A stretch of 64,000 nucleotides of DNA from Sycobia sp. Sy_11 (taxonomy: Eukaryota > Arthropoda > Insecta > Hymenoptera > Epichrysomallidae), in assembly GCA_018907035.1 (NCBI GenBank), contig JACCIC010000002.1, forward strand, positions 8,135,501 through 8,199,500, in the 5' to 3' direction. Position 1 is the first letter of the stretch; every line of letters begins with the position of its first letter. Both the position numbers and the translations under genes were made by a program. Shown here in pieces: positions 40,912-51,324 of the stretch. Below the pieces are notes generated by a model. The model had not been told where the DNA came from. It made no database searches and saw only the letters and a list, made by a program, of their open reading frames with translations.

Positions 40912-42507
40912 ACATATATTTCGATATACTGTTTTTTATAAAATAATCTATTGTCAGTAGATAAATCTACATTATTTTTCTTAAATTTTTGTATTTCACT
41001 ATTTTCTAATTCATGTAATCTATTACTTCTAAGATCACTGTGAGGAATATTTAGGTGTGATTGTTAAGTCTATTAAGGAAAAGTCGAACACAGAAGACGA
41101 CAAATTTCTGCAAAAGGCACCGGCCCGACGCGCCAAATGTAAACACGCAACAGGCCGACCGCTGGCGCTCGACCTGCGAAGAAGGAGAGCAAAGCAGAGA
41201 GAAGAAGAACTTCGTGAGTAGTGTAAACAAATGGCGCCGAGTTCGAAGATAAAGAAGGCATACGCAGACGGCGATCACATACATCACGCGCAGTCGGCTC
41301 GACGCCGCTGAGACCGCAATACCTTTAGGTAGGATAGAGTCGGTGTAGTGGAGCTTTTGCGCTCAACCGCCTGTCAGTACGGATTTAGAAAAAGAGGTCC
41401 TCTCTTGCTGTGGGCCGAGCTTCGATTAAAGAAAGGGTGAGTACGGCGACTGCCGCTTTATAAAATTAGTTGTTGATAGATGACGTGTGGGACGCGTATA
41501 GTTAATATAAGTGACGTTTGTATTTACGGCACTGTCCTTTTATCCGGGGTTTATGGATTAGACTAGTCGATCACATCAGTGCGGGAGATCGGCGTGGACA
41601 GACGTTTAGCAGCGGTCGAATCACGGAAGCCTTAAGATAGGCGGCGATATCGTGTCACGTGCGCTTATTCGGGGAGACTAACGCGGGATAGTCGCGTTCG
41701 TCCCGGAAATTGCGGGCCGGTCATGTGGCTTTCGTCCCGTTCTCTCTAAAGAGACCAGAAATGAATACCGTAAATAGGCTACCGATATTCAACCGGTTAG
41801 GTCAACGAAATTACATGAGTGGCGCAACATGTCCACCATTTTGTCGTAAAAGCGGGACGGGTGATTCGCGGAAGATTCATCGTGCTTCCTGCTTAGGAGC
41901 CAGCAAGCCAGGTTGAATGTTTAGGATTACCATGGCGAGTAAGTTCTGTAAGGGGCACGGAATCGAGTGTCATCAGGTCTGGACGACCTGAGGAAGTGCG
42001 ACAAGCGAATCCAGCAGGGTCTGGACCGGGGCGCTGCCCAGCCAGATTCCTACCGCTAGGGGCTGACGTGGCCCGGTCGATCAGCCGTCTCGGACACGTC
42101 ACCGTGGTCGTGAGTGGGTGTCTCGCATACCGCCAACGAAGACTCCCATCTTTACCTCTTTTTATTAACTTTTAGTAGGATATAAGGGCGTAGATTTAGG
42201 AAGCGAGAACGAACGGCGCGCAAGGCACGAGTCTAACGGAGAAGCCTGAAAGCAGGTATTAATTAGAGGGCTACCTGAGGTATAGGCTACCGGAATCATA
42301 GGCTAGCGGATGTAAAGGCTATTGGATGTGTAGGCAACCGATTAACTTGAAATATAGCGTCGTATTTTATAGTTAAACACCTAGAATCGTCCTCATACCT
42401 TTATAGCTAGCCGAGGTCATTTGACAGAGTGCTGGACAGAACTCACAAGGGAAAGGGGTAACCGGTCTACTGTTCGGTTGTGGCCAGGCCGGACAAGGAA
42501 AACCACG

Positions 42508-42550
<43 letters not shown>

Positions 42551-42570
42551 ACATTTTAATATATATATAT
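40912..42570. other. GC-rich unclassified region
   Basis: From about 41,060 to 42,480 the DNA is much more GC-rich than its surroundings and rich in CpG. A possible splice donor AAAGAAAGG/GTGAGT lies at about 41,439-41,450. Short frames on both strands are unrecognisable. It may be a CpG-rich first exon or promoter, or a retroelement leader. A TA microsatellite (42,512-42,545) ends it. Confidence 0.4.
42266..42345. repeat. 16-bp minisatellite, five units
   Basis: Units are GAGGGCTACCTGAGGT, ATAGGCTACCGGAATC, ATAGGCTAGCGGATGT, AAAGGCTATTGGATGT and GTAGGCAACCGATTAA, all 16 bp and in register. Confidence 0.75.
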
Positions 42571-42990
42571 TGTGACAAATGTCACAAGGAGCCCACGCCA
42601 ACTGATCCAGGAGAACGATGACGAAGCGCGGGCTATCCAACTACGAGAGAAAGCTCAAGGCGCTTGCGCGCGCCGTCGCGTCTTGTACTTGGTACGTTCT
42701 CCTGTTCTTTTACCTCACCGCTCCACGAGCCACGCACAGATGTCTGCGGAGGGGCAGTGAGGTTATGTTTTATAACCGAGGCTATCGCACGAACTAGAAT
42801 GCTGGGACGTACTCGCACGAGAAAACGTGAACGATCGGTGTATGCAACATGAATCGTCCGATGAAATTGGATATGGATTTTGCCAGTGTTTTCCAAAAGT
42901 GTCCTACGTTTCGAGGCATTATTTAATAAGTTAAAAGGAGTTAAGTTTAAGGTAAAGGTTTAAGTTTAAAAGTTTAAGTTTAAAACAAAG
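42571..42990. other. Possible LTR-like edge and GC-rich stretch
   Basis: It starts with the perfect palindrome TGTGACAAATGTCACA immediately after a TA microsatellite, a start seen in some LTRs. No matching end or primer site was found. 42,580-42,850 is GC-rich. Confidence 0.3.
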
Positions 42991-43700
42991 ACAATGAATC
43001 TCAACAAAGGAAAAGAAAAAAGGCAACTATAAATAAATTTGATGATTCTACGAATAAATAGTGAATCTTAATGTATCCTGTTAAATGATAGTGATAATAT
43101 TACAAATCTAGGTAGTGAGAAAAGAAAAAAAGCAACTGTAAATAATGTGATAATACTATAAATTAAATGGTGAATCTAAAACAGCCTATTAAATAATGGT
43201 GGCGTTATGGTCACCTAGACAATAAAAAAACTGTAAGTAATCGTAACAAAATATTGATTAAATTTAATCAATCTAAACAGTACCAATGAATAATAATAAA
43301 AATACTGCAAATCTAGATAATGAATCAAAGGAAAAAAGTGATTTCGATAATATCATAAATAAAGAAAATATTGATTGTGTAGAAAGGAGGCAAAATAATG
43401 AAATTATTATAAGAAAAAATATTAAAACTTGTGAAGAAACTATATATAAGTTTGAAACATTAGATCAAATAATAATAAATCTGAATATCAATAATAACAA
43501 TAAGAAATACTAGCTCTATTACAAATAAAAACAATAAATCCAGAAAGTGATATTCAAATAATAATAAATATTGTAATTAAGAATAATCGACCTAAAACAT
43601 TAACAATCAATAATAGAACCAGCTTGTAAATAAAATAACGAAATTGGAAAAAGTCTTGAAGATATTACAAAGAACAATAGTGACTGTCACGAGATAAGCA
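42991..43700 (+). repeat. Degenerate A-rich tandem repeats, about 100-110 bp
   Basis: The phrases GCAACTATAAATAA (43023) and GCAACTGTAAATAA (43132) start two clear units, each followed by GTGAATCT and a TATTAAAT or TGTTAAAT phrase. A third unit starts near 43,230 (AACTGTAAGTAAT). Later sequence keeps the flavour. The Asn/Lys-rich frame 43286-43513 is a by-product. Confidence 0.55.
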
Positions 43701-44042
43701 AACATAATGAAAATATTATATTTGTATTTGAATGTGCAACTGTAAATAATTCTGAAAAGATTGTGAACAAAGAGCATACATTAATAGACAAAAATCATAA
43801 TGCTAATGTTAAGGAGAAAGATAAAGCAGTTAGTTCCTACTCTAATCAGCAGTAGTTGGATGTTTAACGGTGGCAATGGCAAACAAGATGTTTCAAGAGT
43901 TTGATAATTATGAGAAAAACAAAATGAAAACGCTAAAATAAAAAACCGTGGAGTTACATTTATGAACTTAGGACGAGTATGAATACTTGCGCAAAAATTG
44001 AATTATTATATTGTATATAATCCGGCGTGGAAAACTTTGTGC

Positions 44043-44044
<2 letters not shown>

Positions 44045-44081
<37 letters not shown>
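44045..44081. repeat. (GA)n microsatellite
   Basis: About 18 GA units. Confidence 0.95.
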
Positions 44082-44083
<2 letters not shown>

Positions 44084-44169
44084 TGAGAGCGTGAAGGCTC
44101 TCGAATGCATGCTCTCTCTCTCTCTACGAGCCGACACGAGATCCGCGGTCAGTTTAGATCATGCGCTTG

Positions 44170-44275
44170 TTGGCGCGGCGCGGCGCGGTAAGGAGAGAGC
44201 ACCGAAGCTTGATGGTGCGGTGTGGCGCGGTAAGGAAGGAGCGCCGAATCTCCTTGGCGCGGTGAGGTGAGAGAG
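44170..44275 (+). repeat. 42-bp GC-rich tandem repeat, 2.3 units
   Basis: GGCGCGGTAAGGAGAGAGC begins one unit and GGCGCGGTAAGGAAGGAGC the next. A partial third (GGCGCGGTGAGGTGAGAG) follows. Each unit contains a GGCGC.../GCGCC pairing. Confidence 0.65.
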
Positions 44276-45480
44276 GAACGGTCTCGGAGTGGGGGACTGC
44301 TCGTCTCTCAAACTTAAATAAGCAGCACTCTGGCTGAAAAATTCAGTGTACCGCCAGCCTTGAAAGCGGATTTACAACGGGGACCTGTCGTCGGCGCGAT
44401 AGCGGGCGACAAGTATCTTATTTAAAGGTACTTATCATTGTCATAGCGAGGTGTATGAAACTATAAATTAGTTATGATTTTTTGTAAAGACATACTTACT
44501 TTTTTTTGTAATCTAAATTTTGTATTATTTTTTGGATAATTACATATTATTTTGCAAAAGCTTGATTAACCAAATCAGAAATCAAAGAAAAGAAAAAATG
44601 TAATCTTAGGAATTAATCTTCTCACTAGACATTAAGCTGTAGGTCATATATTGTAACTGTGTATCCCTTAATTTAAAAGTGCCACGATAAGTCGTTTCTA
44701 AAAATTTTAGTAATGTCAAAAGATAAAAAAGAACTAATGTTAATTATAAATAAATAAATCATCGGTAAAATTTTTGTTCAATTTAATTATTAGTTTAGAA
44801 ATTATGAGCAATTAGAAATTTACTTATGGAAAGTATTGATGTAACTGTAAGCCGCGAAAATATGATTAATCTGTGGATTATAATTCGAACATAGTTAGTG
44901 CGGGGGATCATAATAATAAATATCTTTTTTTGGCGAATGTTAAATTCTTCTAGCATAAATATCCTAAAGCAATCAAAATTTTAATCATTTGTTTAAACTT
45001 TAGTGTGTTGTTACAGACTTGCTATGAAATGTAGTGTACAAAAAAATTTGTTATTTTAAATTTTAGAGATGATATTTTCCTATTTATTACATTATTATCC
45101 GTTATAGTTCAAAATTTTACTCAGAAATTGTAGCGTTACCAAACAAAAAAATTTTTTTTGAGAAAAAGGAAATAATGTTTTTTTTTTTTTTTAATTAAAT
45201 TGACTCTTCAACGTATTATATAAAAATGGTATACGTATAGGAATTACATATAGCGACTGTCGTACTATATATCAACGTTTTTAAAATTGGAGCAAACTGC
45301 CGAGGGCACAAAAATGAATAATTTCTTTTCTTTGCAAGAACAGCGACTGATGTTGTGCTTGAATGCTATTGAAACACGTCACATTTTTTTATTTTACCTA
45401 TTCTTCGCGAAAAACAATTAAAGTTTTGCGTATGGATTAGGTGCGATCACATATTTGAAATAAGATATACCTGTAAAAAA
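44276..45480. other. Possible promoter or leader edge, then AT-rich DNA
   Basis: 44,310-44,430 has an initiator-like TTCAGTGT and a possible donor TATTTAAAG/GTACTT, so it could be a short first exon or an LTR leader. 44,440-45,480 is AT-rich with nothing recognised. Confidence 0.3.
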
Positions 45481-45559
45481 TGATTGGCGATCGTGGTTGT
45501 TACGACCGACGCGAGCACTGTCGTCCGCTGTCGTACATTCCTCCCCTTTAGGTTCGTGG

Positions 45560-46288
45560 GTTTCATGACCCGAAATTTTTTTTAGGAGAAGCACGCGGCG
45601 CGAGTCTCTTCATTTGGAGTCATCGACATGTTGAGAAGCAAAAAGGGGGATAAAACAGCGGGTAGAGAGGACTGAAAGAAACAAATAAAAGAGAGGAGAG
45701 TATTTGGAATGTCACCGAGAGAGAGGGAGAGTAAAGTAAGCACTGAGGTAGGTGTGTGATGAAAGAAAGGAGAGTGTGAGTAGTGCGTAGAGGCAGAGAT
45801 TGGAGAAAGAAAGGGAGTAGAAATAGAGGGAGGACTCGAGTGAGGGAGGCGAGGCAGAAGTCGAAGACACAATAGGAAGAGAGACACGAAAGGAAGGAAA
45901 AGGAGCTGAATGTAAACGAGAAAGTGGAGACGCAGTAGGTAGCGGAGGACACGCCGGCGAAGGTGACGACACATTTTCGGACTCCAGTGGTGGTGCCGCC
46001 GCATACCCTTCCAGCCACGGGCACGTTACCATCACCGACCCTCTTAACAGTGACGAGGTGAGTGCGCGTTGCGCGATCCAGGTGTCTGTGCTTTGGGTCG
46101 ATATTCCTCGGGAAAACGGTAATCGGGACGCGTCGGGCGTGGAAATCGCGCAATGATCCGCGAATGCAAAAATGAAGTTATTGTGAACTGGCAACAAAGT
46201 TGGTGATTAGGGTTACTTATTTATTCGGTCATTGTTTTTTTCTTCTTCCCTTCTCCTCCCTTTTTACAGGTCGGTAGACCCTCTCAAG
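45560..46288 (+). other. Purine-biased region with a possible first exon and 19-nt microexon
   Basis: 45,640-45,930 is almost all purines on the + strand. A frame open from about 45,826 ends in GGHAGEGDDTFSDSSGG and HVTITDPLNSDE, and stops at a good donor (GACGAG/GTGAGT, 46055/46056). A polypyrimidine tract and CAG acceptor precede a 19-nt piece (46270-46288, GTCGGTAGACCCTCTCAAG) followed by another GTGAGT donor. This could be the 5' end of a real gene whose rest is not found here. No start codon in that frame was found. The three overlapping minus-strand frames (up to 177 codons) exist because purine-rich DNA lacks stops on its complement. Confidence 0.3.
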
Positions 46289-46440
46289 GTGAGTGGAAGC
46301 TGAAAAATTGTTTGTGTGCGCGAAAAACAATTTAAAATTTCAAAGAATATTATCGTATCACAATATATGTATATTAAAATATTTCCTTGACATTGTCATA
46401 ATATCTTTGTACCATTACTTTCGAAATTATTTAAAAAAAC

Positions 46441-46700
46441 TTGTTTCTCCTGTCCAAAAATATTAAATTTAATATTAATTATGCAAGGGGCAAAATAGTT
46501 TGCTCAAACGAGGAAGTTGTCGCCAAGACAGAGGTTTATTTTGAAGAGTTCAAAACATCCTTTTCTTTGGAGGGGTTAAAAACATGGCCAGAACATTGCG
46601 AGAAGTGTATCCTTCTAAAAGGGAACTATGTTGAAAAATAACAAAAAGTTTTTTGAAGAAATGGCCTCTTCATTTCTAGCACGGGTACTTATTGAACCGG
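46441..46700 (+). pseudogene. C-terminal fragment of a mariner-type transposase
   Basis: The frame 46480-46641 reads SNEEVVAKTEVYFEEF, then a Trp and Cys-(x)-Leu-Lys-Gly-(x)-Tyr-Val-Glu-Lys end. This is the ending of many irritans-type mariner transposases. ACGGGTACTTATTGAACCGG at about 46,680-46,699 looks like the terminal repeat. The rest of the element is missing. Confidence 0.7.
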
Positions 46701-47972
46701 ACTCATATATCTTGGGGGCTGGGATAATATAAAAATAACCAATGTAGAGAAAATAGCAGATGCAATTGTTGGATTGTGCGTTTTCCCCGGCGCTTTCGCT
46801 CAATACTATATGATATAATATACACATATGGTGTACATATGTATATGTTGTGCGCCACTCGGACGCCTGCGGCGCTCCTCGCGGCCTGCATTATTCTCGC
46901 CCGTGCAATTGTAGAGTTCAGACGTGATATCTTGATCAGTAATAAAGACCAGTACATTTGTTAATATAATTTAATCTATTATTCATTTACTATTACTTCC
47001 TTATAATCTAACAGTAATATGTGTAAAAATTGTATTTATCCATTAAAGAAATGTCAACACTCATTACATGATTTATAATCTAGAACGATATATAAATATT
47101 TGCTTCAATGGATTAACAAATTGAAATAATTTACGTAGTTCATATGTTATAATTATGGTCTCATTGTTAATTTGTAATCCATGTAAAAAACAATAAATTC
47201 AAGCCATAAAAATTAAATAAAACAATTATTTATTTCCTCTCATTACTATTTTAAATAATTATTAACTCAATTTTGATGAATGATTATACAACGTGATTTT
47301 AATTCAAAATTATAGAAAAATTATTAAAATTATTGTAATTGTTTTAATTAAGAAAACATTTCATTTTATCTCTGTCACCAAAGGCAATTTTATAATAATA
47401 GATATCCGGTTTTATATAAAAAATTTCTGTCTATTAATATTTATATAATGTTTATATAATCAGGCAGCCTAATAAATAAAATTAATATTAAAAATGTCGT
47501 TGTTCGAAACGTATAACGATATTAATGAAATAGCCTAGCAAGTGTATTATTAAAAGATATACAGAGCTTTTCGAAAACATTTATCAATGAGTGACGGTAT
47601 ACTTTTAGCAGTTTTAGAAAAGCAGCATTTTCAATTTTCTTTCTTAGTAAAATAAAGCAGAGGCCAAAACTGAGCGAAGAGTGAAAAAAAAAGTGCGGCA
47701 AAGAACTGCTATACTGCGCACGGGAAAGGGAAATAAAACTATAAAAGTCGTAGTTATATGCGTGAGCTGAACAACAGCGGTTTGGAGCGCGGTGTGTGAG
47801 CAGTTTTTTGTTCTTCGACTATAAAGATTTTCAACTGTGTTGCCGAACTTGATGTCTTTTGATCTCAAAAAACCAACATCTGAAATTTGGCTTTTTGGGA
47901 TTTCAGAACCAAGCGAGCGTTTCAAAGGCGTGCAAATGCAGTACACAGAGATTACTCATCTCCCCTCTCATC
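46700..47972. other. Intergenic DNA, no gene recognised
   Basis: A short GC-balanced block (46,850-46,930) lies in otherwise AT-rich sequence. The minus-strand frame 47644-47946 (100 codons) has no family features. Confidence 0.45.
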
Positions 47973-48224
47973 GTTGGTTGAAGCCTAAACCAAAGTGAAA
48001 GAGCAATACAGGGAGTCTTTGATGTCTCTCTCTTACAATATACGCAGCAGAAATTTACATTTTTCCCATATTCTATACTATTGTTATTGTTGGATTGCCT
48101 CCCTACTCTTTCCTCGGAGCAAGTGAGAAAGCACGACTCCAGACCTATCTCTGTCCTTCAATATGGAGTTCAGAGCATCCATTTCAGCGCGCGGTCTAAT
48201 CAGGTCTAATATGTTCTATGGTTT
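47973..48224. repeat. MITE, GAAGCCTAAACC family, copy 3
   Basis: TTGAAGCCTAAACC starts it. It shares GAGCAATACAG, TTGTCTCTC-like text, TGCCTCCCTACTCTTTCC and the 3' end TTCTATGGT with copy 2. The 5' tip is missing. Confidence 0.7.
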
Positions 48225-48528
48225 CCAACAAACAAAACAGCCAACATACCAGTGACGCTTACGGCGATGCTCCGCGGGAAAAATCTTAGGGACTCAAACG
48301 TCGACTTATCGCGAAAAAACGTGTTTTCACTCCTCTCTAACCTTCCTTTTTACCTGGCGGAGGGTCGCTAGCATAGACATACATGCGGTACAAATAAACG
48401 CACGCATTTTTCGCGGTTATTTGCAATTAGGTAAATCTCATGATTGTACAGTTTGTAATCTACACTCATAGTTCCTCTGTGGCTGCCATATAGTGTCACA
48501 ATCGTATAAAAGTTCATTTATTTACAAC
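48225..48528. other. 5' flank of the Harbinger element
   Basis: No gene. It presumably contains the left end of the PIF/Harbinger transposon; I could not identify its terminal inverted repeat or TAA/TTA target duplication by eye. Confidence 0.35.
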
Positions 48529-49954
48529 ATGGAGAATTCTAGTGAACATTCCAATAATAAATGTACTGAAAATTCATTTACTTGGAGTGATACTAAGGTA
48601 AAAGAACTGATTGAAAATGTTCGAGAAAAACAAGTTTTATGGAATTTCAGAATACCTTTAAGAGAACGAAATAAAGAAAAAAATAAACACTGGGATGATG
48701 TTAGGAAAGCTTTAGGTGGTAAGTAGTTTATTTACATGGACGTTATAAACTAGTAATATATTTGATTATAATGTTTTAAAATTGCAGGTGAAGTTACTGT
48801 TTCTGAAATAAAATGGAAATGGAAGAATTTGGTGGATACATTTCGAAGGCAGTGGAATCGAGAAAAAAAAATAAAGAGAAGCGGAGCTTTACTTGGCAGA
48901 AAAGTGAAATGGCCATTGTTCGAGGCAATGTCATTTTTGAAAGATGTGGATATAAGTGATGATGTGTAAGTTTGTGTACTTTGTTATTTATCGATTTGCT
49001 AATTTAGTTTCTACTTATAAAGGTAATATAAGCTCCTTCTGCATAGAAATGATATAATAATACTTATTAAATATACCATTTAGATTATGTATGTCATGGG
49101 CTTTATATATTGATTAAGTTTTTGTTTTATAACTGGTTTACTATTAATAAAACTTTTAGTGACTATAAGATGATTATAAACTCTAAAAGCAACCAAATAA
49201 ATTTTTTTGTTTATAGCTGTTGTAATAAACTCCAGTATTCTTATATCCTATATACGAAAAATATAAATTACAATAGTATCAAAATGAACATGTATTATCA
49301 GTAATGTATCAGTTTATATGAAATATAAAAATTGACAATAAAAAGAAATCAAATATTTAGTTTTATTTGTCATATTTTAGATATGCAATATTTGCAAAAC
49401 ACTATTATTTAAGCTCAGTATCATCAATATCAATAAAAATATCTCTAAGTACTCTATCGGTATAAATACTAATAGTTAAGTTTTATGCATTGTATTAGTT
49501 TATATAAATTTTCCGTATGTTATAGAAAAAATGAAATGAATGCATCGACAAGTGGTACATCTAGAAGCAATTTAGATGACTGCTTTTTCACGACAGACGA
49601 TTCCTTATCTACAACAGATGATTTTGAGGAAGATAGTAATAATCTAAGTTATGGCAGAAATTCAAGTGAGAAACGTAAGTTGTTTAAAGTATTATTCTTT
49701 TTTTTTTTCAATTTATTTTGTTATTTATGTTTCTACATTTTATTATAATGAATTTTTTAGGAATATCAAAAGAAAGTGCACTTGATAGGATTGCAGATGC
49801 TTTTTGTAAAGAGTCTGAGCAATTAGAAGTATCTATAACACCTCCTATGGATGAAATTCGATGTTTATGCATATTCATTGATAGTAGATTACGCCAAATT
49901 AGTGAGCAACAGAGAGAGGACGTCATAAAAAGAATTCTTGCAATTCTGTATTAA
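48529..49954 (+). CDS. MADF/BESS-domain protein of a PIF/Harbinger transposon (4 exons, 236 aa)
   Basis: Exons are 48529-48718, 48788-48965, 49526-49674 and 49761-49954, with GT-AG introns and 711 nt in frame. The ATG for MENSSEHSNN is chosen; the reading upstream starts with GTG. Residues about 17-105 are a MADF (Myb/SANT-like) domain: LIENVREKQVLWNF, HWDDVRKALGG, then VSEIKWKWKNLVDTFRRQW. The middle is an acidic Ser/Thr/Asp stretch. The C-terminus (IDSRLRQISEQQREDVIKRI) fits a BESS motif. PIF/Harbinger elements typically encode such a DNA-binding partner, which brings the transposase to the transposon ends and nucleus. It converges with the transposase gene at 53175-51325. It could be mistaken for a host transcription factor. 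Confidence 0.85.
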
Positions 49955-50869
49955 TATAATTATTTTTTAAACATAATTGTAAATTTTAATATATAAGATT
50001 TCAAGTTCTAATAAATAACGTTAGTATAGATTGTGTTTGTACTTGAAACGTATTTAAATCAAATGTTTCAGTTGAATTGTATGTATGTATATTTATATTT
50101 CATTTGACGTAAATCAAAATAAAATTTTTAACATACACAGTCATAAGAAGTATTAATAGAAAATAAATATTTTATCTAAATTAAATTATGAAATGTTTTC
50201 GCATTTGTCAATTTGTATATATATTTAAAAAGTTCATGTAAGTACATTGAGGGTCAACTTTAAATGCTGCCTAATGTTTGAGTCATCAAAGTGGCATTAT
50301 TAGCACCATGTATAGTAATGTATGTAATACAATTAAATAATGTATAATATTATGTATATTAAACATCCAGCATCTTATTGTGAAAACGAAGTTTATAGAT
50401 AAATATTTAATTATTAAACAAAAAACAATGTAATATCACTTTCATATTAATCTCTATAAATATTACCTTTATAGAAATATTTATATTAATATAAATGATC
50501 AATCACTTCTCAATTTTAATATGCATTTTCTTTAAAATGATTTATGTATGCATGTGTATTTATAATATAATCGACTATTTATAATACTTACTGAAATAGT
50601 TTACATTGTGAATTTACCAATGTAAAGAAGATAAGACACGAGGTAAATAATTAATTTGCATAATAGTGGAATAATATACTACCATATTATCTCTGCTATG
50701 ATCTTTATAATATAACACTAATTATATATAACACATTTTGATTCAAAACTAAATGTTTTTATTTTAAATATTGGAGATGTCTGAATGCCATATTTGGTAC
50801 TTTTTAAATAAATTATTTATAGGTATGTACAATATTATTAAGGATCACATTGTTCATAATAATCCATGT
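49955..50869. other. AT-rich DNA between the two Harbinger genes
   Basis: 3' region of the MADF gene and spacer; no frame recognised. Confidence 0.5.
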
Positions 50870-51009
50870 GAGGTCTACGATGGCTTGATCGCTAGAGCGA
50901 AGGACTAGTAACTTGGTAATCCGAGTTCAAATCCCGGTCTCGGCCGATTGACACAAGCACCGCTGTAATAATTTACATGTGCTTTCTTTATAAACACATC
51001 GTAGACCTC
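50870..51009 (+). repeat. tRNA-Thr-like repeat flanked by perfect 13-bp inverted repeats, copy 2
   Basis: It is closely similar to 15017-15101 over the tRNA-like part (A box region, CTAGTAA anticodon loop, B box GAGTTCAAATCC). The unit is closed by GAGGTCTACGATG (50870-50882) and CATCGTAGACCTC (50997-51009). It sits inside the Harbinger element, so it inserted there later or was carried along. Confidence 0.75.
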
Positions 51010-51324
51010 CGTCGACGATTAGCACCAATATTTGGAAGCATAAATAAAGCGACTTTAAATAACAAAAAAAAATGTCATAACTTAAGCATAATCGATAGTC
51101 GTACTAAAATAAAATTCTTTTTAACACTAATATATTCATATATATTAAATTAAATAATTTTTAAATAAATATAAATTAATGTTTTTTCATTCCAATGTAA
51201 AAACTTATTTTTCTTTATGTATAAAACATTAAAATTCTTTTCTAAATGTCCACAAACATCATATATTATTTACACATGAAATATTATAGTCCTTGCAAAA
51301 CATAAATACATGCAAAATTTTTAT

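Noticed and set aside
45582..46197. Three overlapping minus-strand frames up to 177 codons
   Set aside because: All three frames are open because the + strand is purine-rich; the products are Ser/Phe/Leu-rich with no domain.
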